Shown here piece by piece: positions 1 through 10,064 of a stretch of 64,000 nucleotides of DNA. The notes below the pieces were generated by a model that did not search any database, was not told the DNA's origin, and saw only the letters and a program-made list of their open reading frames with translations. The stretch spans positions 6,321,891-6,385,890 of the forward strand of contig JAJEKV010000035.1 of assembly GCA_021234155.1 (NCBI GenBank), given 5' to 3'. Both the position numbers and the translations under genes were made by a program. Numbering within the stretch: position 1 is the first letter of the stretch; each line of letters begins with the position of its first letter. The DNA is from Isoetes taiwanensis. Lineage: Eukaryota > Streptophyta > Lycopodiopsida > Isoetales > Isoetaceae.

Positions 1-774
1 GATATAGCATACATGAACAGGAACAGATTGGTGTGGAGTGGTGGATTTTGCTACACAGGAATGATGCTCGATCTCCCACTGCAATTGCAAACTAGAAAAC
101 GGACCAGGGACGGGATCTTGAACTGGGAGCATCAAAAGCTTCTGGAAATCACAAATGCAAAAACATACCTAAAGACTCTGAAAAATGCTCCCACGAATGG
201 GTGCCTGCTCTATCAACCTTGCTGCTCTATCACAATAACTTACCTGGTCCAACTCGGGGTCATCCTCCTCTGCCTCCATGGCTGCTGCTGCTCAAATCAC
301 TGGCGCTTCAATGGGTCGGAATGAAAGGAGGTCAAAAATTCAGAGGAAATTGGCCACGAATCCAACCATTGCCAATTCCGTTGCCGCTTGGCCGGAAACA
401 CCACCTCACGTCCGTTCAAAAGTCGTTCCCTCTTGAATGCACCTGCCCGCAGGTACCACGGACCTGCCACACTTGTGCGAATGAAGTACCAGGGCAGCAG
501 ACCCTGGTTTGCTCATGCGCGGTTGAACCGCGCAGTTCAGATGCATGCCCGAATGGCATCGGATGCATGCGGGAATGGCATGGCCCAGTTGATGGCTCCC
601 ATCACGTTCTGATGGGCATGGCGTGGCTGATCATGGGAGTCCGGAAATACCGAGTCAAATCTGTCCGAAAAGACCGGATCCCGGACTCCAAATACGGGGG
701 TCCAATTGTGTTACTGAAAATCCACATTTAATATTGTACAGCAGTTGAAAAGACTCCAGGCATGAATCTTGTAA
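1..774. other. No supported gene; unrecognised open frame at 201-731
   Basis: A 176-codon plus-strand frame (201-731) is open, but its product is Pro/Leu/Cys/His-rich, has no domain I recognise, and overlaps two other open frames. This suggests locally GC-richer sequence rather than a gene. The stretch at 500-620 repeats short GCATGC/GGCATGG words. No function is proposed. Confidence 0.4.
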
Positions 775-885
775 ATTCCACTAGGGATTGTGCCTTTATT
801 CAATTACCCTGTCAACTTTGCAGTCTCTAAGATTTTCCATGCACTTATTGCAGGGAATGTGCTTGTTCTTAAGCCTCCAACATAG
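775..885 (+). pseudogene. Fragment of NADP-dependent non-phosphorylating GAPDH (ALDH11)
   Basis: Reading from 775 gives 36 codons and then TAG. The product contains IPLGIV, FNYPVNFAVSKI and ALIAGNVLVLKPPT. These match the ALDH11/GAPN block around 'NYPVNLAVSKI.PALIAGN..VLKPPTQ', part of the NADP-binding region of the aldehyde dehydrogenase fold. GAPN oxidises glyceraldehyde-3-phosphate to 3-phosphoglycerate in the cytosol, making NADPH. Here the residues expected between IPLG and NYP are shortened, a stop (TAG) stands where the conserved Gln after PPT is expected, and the frame is closed by TAA at 772-774. No flanking ALDH exon is visible. It is therefore a short dead fragment, either captured or left from a decayed gene. 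Family assignment is confident; the origin of the fragment is inference. Confidence 0.75.
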
Positions 886-1948
886 GTATGGACATATGGT
901 ACATCCTATGTCTATAGGTCCCATCTCATGTCTTTTTATGCTTTAAGGAGCTAACGTTTCTTTCCATGCACTATATATAGGGGCTCTTTGTAGCCAATCC
1001 TACTTCCTGCTGCTGTTTTGCTCCACAACCCTTTTTTTTTGGTGCCATGGAAGAACAGAGGCCAGCAACAACGAAATCAGTTGTATTTCTAACAGCTTTT
1101 TTAATTGTATTACTTGAGTTTAATTGATGTCACACATTAAAGCATATTAATTGTCCCTTTCTTACAGTTGAATGGTTTATTGCATAGGAACGAAGTTGTG
1201 TTGTAAAGATTGTGGCCAGTGGAAGTGGCTGAGTGCATAAGCAAAGGGTTATGCTGAATAAAGGTCTAGTATAAAGAATGGTATGTTTATGCTATATTTA
1301 AATGAATTGTACTTAAACCATTCAGTTGTGGACAGAAAATCATATGCAATTTTGGCTAGGATTTTGGCCAGGCTTCGCTTATCCACTACATTGAGAAAGC
1401 AAAACCATGGCTGGATATTAATGGGTTGCAAAAATAGCCTAGGGTTTTGATGTTTGCAGCATTATTGACAATGGTAAATTTGCATGCACCCATCGGATGG
1501 GCATGGAAATTACTATGCCTACATTTACAATTGAGCTTGTGTGTTATCTGCTACAGTATTACAGTTGTTCAATGCCATATATTTATGCTATTTTTAAACG
1601 GATGTAGCCTTTTTTTTTCTTAATTTTTTTTTTGGTGTCTATTATCTTCGTTGATTAACCTTTATGTGCATTTGACGCACATGGATAACAAAGCATATGC
1701 CTCGATTATCTTATCAACAATATTCTAACCTGTATGTCCATTTCATACACATGGAAACAAAACATATGCCTCTAGTTAGATGCAATTACAAAATTGTGGA
1801 TCACTTAGATAGAACAACATAAAGACATGATGTTAAAGACAAATTAGAAATGCAATAGTTCCATATCCAATAATACTATTTACAAATAAATTGTTAAATG
1901 GCAACATACACGATGTTAAAGACAACTAGTTGCATATCCACTACATAG
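886..1948. other. AT-rich intergenic DNA
   Basis: I see homopolymer T runs (near 1030 and 1612-1635) and no coding-like frame that I can support. Confidence 0.5.
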
Positions 1949-2373
1949 AACTAACAGTAACATTATTAATACAAACTATTGCATCCAATACATTTAAATG
2001 AAAATCCCCCTGAAACCCCCTTTGGTTTGGGTGTATATTCACACGGGGGGTTACTCCAGGCAACGAGAGCTGTCGGATGGGCATATTTGCCTTTTATTCC
2101 AAGATCTGGACCGTACATAGCGATCCTCGTTTGTGGGGTATGCTTGTACAAGTTTATGTATACTGTATATTGAGGTTTGCAAAATACTATAAGATTTGAG
2201 GGAATGTACTTAATGGCGTTAATTTTGTACATGTATTATAAGTTTTTAAGGGCTCTCGCTGCCCTACGTAACCCCCCGTGTGAATATACACCCAAACCAA
2301 AGGGGGTTTCAGGGGGATTTTCATTTAAATGTGTTGGATGCAATAGTTTGTATTAATAATGTTACTGTTAGTT
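1949..2373. mobile_element. MITE-like element with ~105-bp terminal inverted repeats
   Basis: The left arm (1949-2053) and right arm (2268-2373) are essentially perfect reverse complements. They run from AACTAACAGTAACATTATT through a CCCCCTGAAACCCCCTTTGG core to CACGGGGGGTTAC. Similarity continues imperfectly inward (GGCAACGAGAGC against the complement of GGCTCTCGCTGCCC). The internal segment of about 200 bp has no coding capacity. Total length of about 425 bp and long arms fit a non-autonomous foldback/MITE. I could not define a target-site duplication, so the superfamily is unassigned. Confidence 0.8.
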
Positions 2374-2402
2374 ATATGCTGGTAGTTAAAAAAAAAAAAT
2401 TT

Positions 2403-2417
2403 GGGCCCTTCGGGCCC
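2403..2417. repeat. GC-rich perfect hairpin GGGCCC-TTC-GGGCCC
   Basis: A 6-bp GC stem with a 3-nt loop sits in AT-rich DNA next to an A12 run, between the MITE and the cluster of gene fragments. Such a hairpin could be a transposon terminus (Helitron 3' ends carry one), but no convincing CTRR end with an AT target is present. Confidence 0.5.
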
Positions 2418-2484
2418 TAACAAAATCAGACAAAGAAAACAAGATAAACGCATTGAAAAAAAACTATGGTGCTGCACCACATAC

Positions 2485-3057
2485 TCAAGTTATAAAAAAT
2501 ATTTTAGAATTTGCCACCAATTGTGGTCTCCTTCGTCCATGTAATGTGGAGATGTCAAACATATAAATATCACCAAAGATAATGGCGCCATCAAATCCAC
2601 CAAACGTGTAAAGTTTGTTACCAATTGCAATTAATGGATGTGAATACCGTGGAAATGGTATGTTGCCTCTACATTCAAGTAATGACCAATGTCTCAAGTG
2701 GGTATCCAACACTCGCAGGTCACCATAAGCTACAGATCTTCCTCAACCCCATGAATGTAGATTCTTGAACCAAGCGATGCACCTGCATGGCGATGCCTAC
2801 AACATATCTATGTCAAGGACCATAACTTCTTGGAGAGGGGTGCTTGGATCCTCCCTCCCACCTATCACCCACATCTTATCACCTAAGACAAAAGCCCCCT
2901 GTCCCATTCTTGGAGAAGGTGGCTCAATAGTATCCAAATGTTTGATAGTCCCATTGAATTGGTCAAGTAGTAAGGTATCAGATAATCGTGCATGTCTTCC
3001 AACGCCACCATATCCTCCAACAGTTAAGACATGTTCCTCGTGTGCAGGTGCTAACTT
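2485..3057 (-). pseudogene. Kelch-repeat (beta-propeller) gene fragment
   Basis: On the minus strand, 3057 to 2797 reads as 86 codons with two kelch blades (motifs [20 protein letters not shown] and GQGAFVLGDKMWVIGGRED), then a stop. Coding resumes at about 2730 in another segment with AYGDLRVLDTHLRHWSLLE, then PRYSHPLIAIGNKLYTFGGF and a following IYMFDIST. The paired Gly-Gly and the spaced Tyr/Trp of kelch blades are clear. Kelch propellers are protein-interaction platforms; the specific family cannot be told from four blades. A stop and an out-of-frame gap of about 60 nt break the reading frame, and no start or C-terminus is present. It lies directly downstream of helicase exons on the same strand, so it looks like part of a captured gene-fragment assembly. 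Confidence 0.75.
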
Positions 3058-3094
3058 GAAAGAACTTCACATACAGAAAATATTTGCTGCTCAC

Positions 3095-3405
3095 CTCTCG
3101 TAGAGCATTTGAACGAACCATAGAAATAATAATTGCTTCTTTCTCTCGGCCTTGAAACCCATCTACTGTGCTGATTTCTAGCCCACTTAATAAATTTTCT
3201 TCAAATTTCAACTGTTGTAGAAGCTGAACCTGTAAGAAAAAAGTTGCAGGCTCAATCAAAAAATTTGGAACCAAAGAACATATGCATCACATAACATTCT
3301 GAATTGAAGCCATACAACTAAGCAGCTGGTACCTGGGCTGCATATGGAGCAACACTAAGTATGGTAGGAGCAAGCCCGCTTGGATATCCTTTTTTTTATG
3401 TTCAG
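3095..3405 (-). pseudogene. Two exons of an SF1 helicase (SMUBP-2/IGHMBP2-UPF1-like)
   Basis: Exon 1 ends at 3333 with PSGLAPTILSVAPYAAQ followed by a GT donor. Exon 2 (3095-3229, exactly 45 codons) begins after a TTTTTTCTTACAG acceptor. It reads [12 protein letters not shown] and then [20 protein letters not shown] and MVRSNALRE, ending at a GTGAGC donor. The order 'APYAAQ ... [20 protein letters not shown]' is the motif IV/V region of SF1B helicases, which unwind RNA or DNA using ATP. The P-loop, DEAD-like box and the motif VI arginine block are absent. The retained 103-nt intron shows this was copied at DNA level, not by reverse transcription. The exons are intact but isolated between a STAND ATPase fragment and a kelch fragment. 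Confidence 0.8.
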
Positions 3406-3419
3406 GAGCATAACAGCAA

Positions 3420-3991
3420 CCTTGGCAGTTTTTACACCATTCCATTAATTTCAAACCAGCGGATTTTCTTCCACACTCTGCAGCAATACAAGCCAACAGG
3501 TTTAGGGGGATGGGACCTGGAGCCAGCCAGCCTGTACTCCAAGCCATGTTTATAGCCAGCCTGTTCACTTAAGGTTAAAGCAGTGTTCAACAACTGCCAA
3601 CACAAAAGGACGGCTTCCGTATATTGTGTCTGTCCAAGATTGATCCTCTGGTCCTTTCTCAATCATCTGTAACAACCGTGAAGGAAGAATTGAAAGTTCC
3701 AGAAGTTTACTAACAATGAATAGAGCGAAAGTCAAGTTGCCAAGCTTTTCTGCAATTTTGCCTAATGCGGATAATTCTTGCTCAGGAAAGACTTTATTAC
3801 CTTTCATCAAAGATATCATATCTGCCCCCTCCAAACATGATAACTACAGCTTTTGCAAGCAAAGAGGAGAGAGTAAGGTAATTTTGATGCAGGTAACGAT
3901 CTTCACCCTGTACCCACAGCACCATTTTGTAATGCTGGATGTTTCTGTAAGCATACTCCAACACTAACTCAGTTTTACCCAATGCCATAGG
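3420..3991 (-). pseudogene. STAND/NB-ARC-like P-loop ATPase fragment (AT5G56220-like family)
   Basis: From 3988 the minus strand reads ALGKTELVLEYAYRN, then QHYKMVLWVQGEDRYLHQNY. This matches the plant P-loop family with 'GIGKTEL.LE.AYR..QRYKMVLW..GE.RY.RQN' (Walker A then first strands of the NB domain). After a frame change at about 3834 it continues GADMISLMKGNKVFPEQELS, then KLGNLTFALFIVSKLLELSI and, in a third frame, GWLAPGPIPLNLLACIAAEC. These correspond to the later NB-ARC/winged-helix part of the same family. The intervening Walker B region (about 150 residues) is missing and the frame shifts at least twice. The family is NLR-related in fold, but its role is poorly defined. It is clearly a dead fragment, placed immediately upstream of the helicase exons on the same strand. 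Confidence 0.75.
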
Positions 3992-6244
3992 TGGTTCGAG
4001 ATCAAACAGGGCAAGCTAGGCCGGAAGACGCAGGGCAAAAGCATTCAATAGCTACCTGATGTTGGCCACCCGATGATTTAAGCCCCATAGCATTTCCCTG
4101 GCTACCCGATGCTGCTTATCTATGTAACATGCTCCAATCACTTTACCTGTCTCCCACGAATCTGCAAGAACAGCCATGGAAAATAGTGAAAGAAAAGCAT
4201 CTACAAGGAGACGGATGACAAATTTTGCAAGTCAGGCCATGGTAGCATCACAAATCCGGTTATTCGGACTGCTTCAATCCACGAATGCTCACGCCTGGCG
4301 TTGAGTCTTGCCCTAAACCCTAAAATATAAGAGGAAGCATCTACAAGGAGACGGATGACAAATTTTGCAAGTCAGGCCGCATCATCATCCTCGCCACTCC
4401 AAATCTGTTTCCACTCTGATCACAAGAACATTAATTTTTTGCAAGAATGCCCTGCTATCCACGAGGCTTGCATGTTCAGCCCTAAAATAAAAAGAGGGCT
4501 TTTGTTGTGAGCCCTTGGATGTTGGACCATTGAAAAAAAAAAAGCTAAATCAACGACTAAGAAATGGTGCACTCTAGATGTACGCATTAGTACATCCATT
4601 CGAATACGCCATGAAATCTTAGGAAAACCTTTGTGAAAAGCGTACAAAAACACAAAAAAAACCCCCTGTTATTATGCTACATATTAGAACTATTTACAAA
4701 CACAGTTTTAAAGGAGGCTATGCTATTCCATATAATATAAACCCCTTAATGTTCTACCTCTTTTTTCCACAACACTTACACTTTCATGCGAATAACTGTG
4801 GAATTAATCATAATGTAAATCAATCAAGAATTTCATATTATACCATAGATTAGAATTTTGAATGTTCCATACCCACGATATGAATTCTCAACATCATTAA
4901 TGTACCATCTTTCCATAAAATTCTTAGAAAATAAACATTGCATATGATTCTCATATCATACGCACCCATTACGCCTCAAATATCAAAACTTCCTTGAACT
5001 ACAGGGATTACCATTCACACCAGTTTAAATGATATGAAACCATCATTCTAATTTTCAATACCTAACTCTTCTCAGAAAATATTTACACTTATTTAAGTCC
5101 ATTTAAGCATATGGAATTATCAACCTCTTGCATACCATGTTAAAAATCCCCATAAATAGAAATATCACTAAGTACCACACAGATCTTACACCAATGGCCC
5201 AATCTTATGCTCGAATTGAACTCCTACTGGGAAAGATGGGGATGATGTTTATTTTTAGGCACCTATCAACATGGCACCTATCAACATGGACAATAATGGG
5301 GAAAGTGAGGATGACATTTTCTGGTCATTTTGCGATGCTCGTAATGGTGTAAATTGCAGGTTAATGATGTTCATAAGCTTTTTTAAGAAAATCCTGTATT
5401 ATCTTGGGTGTGGACCCATGTTAATTGCCAGCCAATTGGTGATGTAAAAATTTGTAAAGAAATGTACGACTTGCCTGATAGCTGGGATGAACTGCCCCCT
5501 ATGCCCTCTAGGTTATAGTTGGTCCAGTATTATATTGGAAAGAGAGAGATAAGAGAGGTATAAATTGAAGTTGGAATGGAAACAACTTTTTACACGAACA
5601 GATCAATGTATAATCCATCAAAGTGATGGTTTTCAACCCTGATGAACAACTTTTTCTACGTATATGTTGAATTCTTTCACCTCTTAATTGTTTCAGAGGA
5701 ATGTGCATGAATTGGTTGAGGAATTTCTTCAAAGAGAATAAGAAAGAGGTAAAAAATGTAATCTCACAAATTGTAGTCCAAAACTTAAATAGTAATACAC
5801 AAGGACAAGGACAAGGACAAGAAAATGTAAAAGCCGCCTGCCCTCAAATTTCTTGAAGTGAATCCAATTAATAATAATATAAATTTTTTAGACCTTAGCC
5901 ATTGAAGAATTATTTTTAAGTTTTCCACCTTAATCTTAGCCAAATCTCAGATCACCAACCACACTTCCTTGACACTAAAGATCTGAAAATTGGCCCTAGA
6001 AGCAAGAACACTCCTTTCAAGTTTAACACTTCTCTGCTCCAAATGAAGTCTTTCTGTCAAGAGTTTACCTCTTTCAACACTATTGCAAATGAAATGGGAG
6101 TGTTGCATAACTCTCGTTTCAAAGATTCCCTTCAAAAAAACAACATGCTCTAAAAAATGACCATTTTTAGAGTAACTGAAAAATTTCTAGAGGGTCAGTT
6201 TTTTTTTTTTGCATTTTGACACCCCATTAAGTGTCAAGTTTGTA
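3992..6244. other. Intergenic DNA with small repeats; one unrecognised coding-like fragment
   Basis: A 44-bp direct repeat is at 4195-4238 and 4335-4378. A GGACAA hexamer repeats about four times near 5800-5821. The plus-strand frame 5390-5518 reads WVWTHVNCQPIGDVKICKEM and then DLPDSWDELPPMPSR before a stop. It looks protein-derived but I cannot name it. A minus frame at 5947-6135 (62 codons, charged, helical) is also unrecognised. The rest is AT-rich with no supported gene. Confidence 0.4.
4195..4378. repeat. 44-bp direct repeat, two copies 140 bp apart
   Basis: Positions 4195-4238 and 4335-4378 are identical (beginning AAGCATCTACAAGGAGACGG). The local text also repeats phrases such as GCTACCTGATG/GCTACCCGATG at 4050-4110. 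It is probably a local duplication of non-coding DNA. Confidence 0.8.
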
Positions 6245-8680
6245 TTTTTTTTTTTTTTTTGAAGAATATAGGAATATATTAAACCACTAGAATGTGATCA
6301 AGTACAATGATAAGTGTGGTGCTAAGAAATGAAGTGCCCATCATGATTCACAATCTGTAGGAATGTCGACCAAATTTCCCGCTTAACTGTGCCAGACAAG
6401 CTTGAGACTTGGTAAGCCTGCCACAACTTATGCCTCAAGATCGGAACCAACCGAAAAGGGCTATCAACCACAGAAGCCAAGCTCTGCATAAATGGAAGGC
6501 CTGCTGCTTGGCCACTGACCAACTGCTAGGAAAGACTCCCATGAGAAGCTTCTGACTGCACAGTGAAGACCCAAAGAGGGCTCTCACCCAAGACCAAGCT
6601 GCCCCTACCTCTGTGCATAGGACAAAGCAGTGCTCAATGGTCTCCCGGCGCCTCCCACATAGAGGGCATGTTTCCGCTACCTGAGGCTTGAACCTGTGTA
6701 CTCGGACATTCACCCTGAGGCTACGGTGCAAGATCTGCCATAGAAGGGTACGGATTTTAGGAGGAGGCAATGTATTCCACGCCCACTTCCACATGGCGGG
6801 CCACTTACTTCCTGGAAGCTTAAGTGACCACTTATCCGAAGGCGGCAATGTGTCCTGAAGCGCTAGAAGCCCATAAGCCGATGCTACAAACTGAGATGCA
6901 TCAAGTCCACTATGCGACTTCCAAACGCGATTGACTTGAGAACACAACTGCAATGGAATAGCATTCGCAATTCTGGCCCAAGTCCGAATGTCCCAGCGCC
7001 GAAGGCCAAATCGATCCCTAAAAAACTCCCACGGCGCCAGATGACCCTCCCAATACCAGTCACGGATGGATGTTACCCCTGCAGCAAGCCATCGGCGCTG
7101 AGTACCTAGGTGTAGGGAAGAGGCCAAGGGAGATGCAGAATCCAAGGGTACCCAAAGAAAGGGCGATGAGGCTACCATACACCTGCTAGGGTCCAATGAA
7201 AAGAGAACCTTGACCACCTTCCAAGCCTTGAGGAGACCTTTAACAAAAGGCGAAGCATGAGGGAATGGCCGCAAATCCTCAAACAGAGCCCACGCCAACC
7301 GAGCCGGAATTGCCGGGCTTCCTAAACACAATAGAGTGGTGAAGCGACCGCGGCTAACAGAGCCAATCCCGGGATTGTTGCTCCCGCAACAACCGCCGAT
7401 GAATTTCGACACCAGAACCTTCGTGTGCAAGGACACATCAAGCATACCTAAGCCCCCGCCTCGGGGGACGCACACACTTCCACCATGCGACCTTCATCGT
7501 AGCCCCTCCTCATTTCCTCCCCAAACAAAATTGCGAATGGTGTCATCCAACTCCTTAACCACACTTTCCGCGCAAGTATGCAGGAGGTCAGGTAAACATG
7601 AGTGCTACAGAGCAATCGACTTGGCTATCGTAATCCTACCAGCCATGGTGAGTTTACTTCCCCTCCACCGATTCGGATCTTCGCTTAAGATTCTCAGAAT
7701 GTCTCCGCCCAAATTGCCCTAGCATTAATGTCCAAGCCAAATGGTATGCCTAACGGTTTGGCAGCTCAGGTGGCGGTGTAAGAGCCTGTGGAAACCGACT
7801 CAACCACGGGGAGGAGGTTCCTCCAGTACCCACATGGCGAAAGCACTTCCCGGTTAAGTAAGCACCACGAAGCTAAAGAAAAGGCATCCAAAATATTCTT
7901 GGCTGCACGGAGATTGACTCATCCGCATGAAGAAAGAGGAATGTATCATCCGCAAATTGATTGCAAACTGTTGCGACCCATCATCCATGCGGAGACCTTG
8001 CACCACCTTGTCAAGAATCGCCACACGAAAAAGTCTGCGAGAGAGCTTCGAGTGAACAGGGAAGGGGCCAGCGGACATCCCCGCCTAATGCCGCCCACGA
8101 GAAGATTGAAGAGGTCTCACCCCGACACCACACCGCCGCCCCTAGCATTACGTCGCAGCTTCATAACCGTTTCCCTGAAACTAGGTCCGCACCCAAAGGC
8201 CTGCATCATATCTGCCAAGAACTGCCAGCTAACACTGTCATAAGCCTTGGCAAAATCCAGCTTAAGAAAAACAAGGGGCTGCCTCATCCTACGAGCCCAA
8301 TGCACTCCCTCAAAAGCAGCAGCCACATTATGAAGAATGTTCCGCTGTGGTATAAAACCAGACTGCTCTGCACTAATGGCGTGAACTAGTACTGGCTTAA
8401 GCCTCTCAGCCAAAGCCTTAGCAATGATTTTATACACTACAGACAACAGAGTAATAGGCCTCCAGTCATTGATGGTTTTAGGATGCTTACACTTGGGTAT
8501 AAGTGAAATACAACCTGTATTCAGCAGAGGATGCATCGAGTTATTCCCCAAAAGATCCACATACACCTGCACCACCGAGTCCCCCACCCATTCCCAGTAC
8601 TTCTGAAAAAACTCCACTGGTATTCCATCTAATCCAGGACACTTATTCCGAGCCAACAGGTCAAAACTGGCAAAATTTAG
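6245..8680 (-). mobile_element. LINE A: 5'-truncated L1-type retrotransposon
   Basis: A T16 run at 6245-6260 is the poly(A) tail of a minus-strand element whose ORF2 remnants fill the next 2.4 kb in the correct order: reverse transcriptase (8110-8680), motifs B and C (7850-8110), then the C-terminal zinc-finger domain (6435-7475). Coding begins abruptly inside the RT domain at about 8680, so the endonuclease and ORF1 are missing, as expected from incomplete target-primed reverse transcription. Several frameshifts make it inactive. I found no clear target-site duplication. Confidence 0.88.
6435..7475 (-). pseudogene. LINE A ORF2 C-terminal region with zf-RVT domain
   Basis: An uninterrupted 346-codon frame on the minus strand. 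It contains the plant LINE 'post-RT' region and, near residue 270, a CPLCGRRRETIEHCFVLC cluster (CxxC...HxxxxC), the zf-RVT signature found after plant L1 reverse transcriptases and thought to bind nucleic acid. The motif PPPKIRTLLWQILHRSL just before it is the usual entry to this domain. It is the downstream part of the RT at 8110-8680, separated by frame breaks at 7480-7850. The frame is long for a dead element, so decay may be recent. Confidence 0.85.
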
Positions 8681-8755
8681 ACATGAATGTATAATCCATG
8701 AAAGTAAGACTTCAAAAACATCAAAATAGAGATATAAGAATAATAAATATTTCAA
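7850..8755 (-). pseudogene. LINE A reverse transcriptase domain, frameshifted
   Basis: The frame 8117-8755 carries the RT start: NKCPGLDGIPVEFFQKYW, ISLIPKCKHPKTINDWRPIT, then motif A FLKLDFAKAYDSVSW with its catalytic Asp. A stop at about 8117 interrupts it. In shifted frames the strand continues with motif B (RRGCPLAPSLF, near 8070) and motif C FADDTFLFLHADE (near 7925), so the catalytic Asp pair is still readable. At least two frameshifts separate the motifs. The amino-terminal 25 residues or so of the frame (above 8680) are host flank, not LINE. Confidence 0.85.
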
Positions 8756-9035
8756 TAATAATTTTTAGTACATCATTTCTGGCAGTAATATAATGTTAAC
8801 GTTGTCATGTTTTTTTGCTCAACTCAGCTTTATCCTTCTCCCCTGTCTGCTCCTTTGGTGGTCCACTTTTGGAACCTTAAAGGGTAGTCCACGTTTAGTT
8901 GTTCCATCAAACATGTTTGACGTTTTATGGGTTGAATAAAAAACAAGAAAATAATCAAGTACATAAATGAACACTAGGACACACACAACAAAAAATGTAA
9001 AAACAAATACACTTTTGCTTTTTTTAAAAACAAAC
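8681..9035. other. Intergenic, AT-rich
   Basis: Nothing recognisable lies between the LINE A truncation point and the first palindrome cluster. Confidence 0.5.
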
Positions 9036-9175
9036 GTGTATTCCAGAATACACTTTGGATTCTCAGAGAAAGCAAAAGTGTATTCCGGAATACACTTTTG
9101 CTTTCCTGAGGAAGCAAATGTGTATTCCGGAATACACCTTTGCTTTCTAAGAAATCAAACGTGTATTCCGAAATC
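9036..9175. repeat. Palindrome cluster 1 (GTGTATTCCGGAATACAC family)
   Basis: Three tandem palindromes and one half copy are spaced by roughly 40 bp. The best, centred on 9086/9087, is a perfect 38-bp palindrome (9068-9105) made of GAAAGCAAAAGTGTATTCC and its complement. The spacers themselves are GCAAAA/TTTTGC-type extensions of the palindromes. A second cluster of the same family lies at 18800-19490. Confidence 0.9.
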
Positions 9176-9515
9176 AAACCTGCATCATGTTAGTACCCTT
9201 AGATACTTGGGATACTCGTGTATTTTCTGTAACATATTGTGAAGGCTTCTATATTGCCAATTGGAATGCCTCTCTTAGGTTTAGGCTCAAAGAAAATATG
9301 TCTAGTTGGTTGAACACTATCTTTGCAGATGACAATGTTGCTAACATTGGATAAGTGTTCATTGTTTAAGTGCTATTGACAAAAAGCTCAATATTATAAT
9401 TCATCTTATATTATAATGTTATTCAGTAAGTGTTGGACCCAGCCCTAGATCCAACGGCTCAGATCTAGAGCTGCAGATCCGACGGTCGTTAAGAAAAAAA
9501 CAGGGCGCTTCCTTC

Positions 9516-9806
9516 TTCGGCTGTGGTGGAGTTCATGCAGCAATTGTAATTCGTTGTGTTTGACATCAGATGGCCTGACTCTGTGTTCGGTTGTGGTGGA
9601 GTTCATGCAGGTGTCATTCGTTGTGCTTGACATCAGATGGCCTGACTCTGTATTCGGGTCATGTTGATGGGAACATGCACTTTTGGGATCTCCGATCTGG
9701 GAAATTGGCTGAAGTTGCAGCTCATTCACAGGGGATCACATCTGTATCTATATCACATGGCGGATTCACATGGAGCACATCTATGGAGCTTGATTCAACA
9801 GTGTAA
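9516..9806 (+). pseudogene. ATG16: ATG16 WD40-repeat fragment with internal 70-bp duplication
   Basis: The frame from 9591 reads LCLTSDGLTLYSGHVDGN, then MHFWDLRSGKLAEVAAHSQG and ITSVSISHGG before losing similarity and stopping at 9806. This is the WD-repeat block of plant ATG16 ('SGHVDGN.R.WD..TGKL..EVAAHS..VTSVS'). ATG16 joins ATG5-ATG12 in the complex that lipidates ATG8 at the autophagosome membrane. The 5' part of the fragment is duplicated in tandem (9516-9585 and 9586-9653, both ending in ...CAGATGGCCTGACTCTG). The duplicates begin just upstream of a TGCAG acceptor-like sequence. About one and a half blades are present, with no other ATG16 exon nearby. It is a captured or decayed fragment. 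Confidence 0.7.
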
Positions 9807-9869
9807 GATATGAATGAGCTTCCCTCCCTTTTTTTTAAAAGCCGTTTACACTGTATGCTTAACAGATAG

Positions 9870-10064
9870 CTTGGCCGTGATAGTTGGATGCGAAGACCCA
9901 AGCAGCTAGCTATCACTTCGATATGGATGGCTGAGGGTTTGATGATCATGGCACTGCTTGGGCAATCAGCTAAGGCTTCCAGCCCTTCTCTTCCAACTTA
10001 CCAACCTAGGGTTCCTTTACGGCAGAGCAGTGGGCCTGGAGCTGCTTCGTTAACTGGAGGTTAA
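9870..10064 (+). other. Unrecognised 64-codon open frame
   Basis: Following the ATG16 fragment on the same strand, a frame bounded by stops reads GRDSWMRRPKQLAITS and later SSPSLPTYQPRVPLRQSSGP. The composition is protein-like (Pro/Ser-rich linker), but I recognise no family. It may belong to another captured fragment. Confidence 0.3.

Noticed and set aside
2392-2420. Helitron 3' terminus at the GC hairpin
   Set aside because: The hairpin is right in kind, but no CTRR end followed by T lies at the expected distance on either strand, so only the hairpin is reported.
6205-6225. Shared GCATTTTGAC.CCCC phrase between 6205 and the complement of 19703-19720
   Set aside because: The match is about 15 bases in low-complexity surroundings and does not extend.
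8960-9242. Open frames at 8967-9242 and 8974-9177 across the palindrome cluster
   Set aside because: They arise because the palindromes lack stops in several frames; the products only repeat the palindrome translation (VYSGIHF-type).
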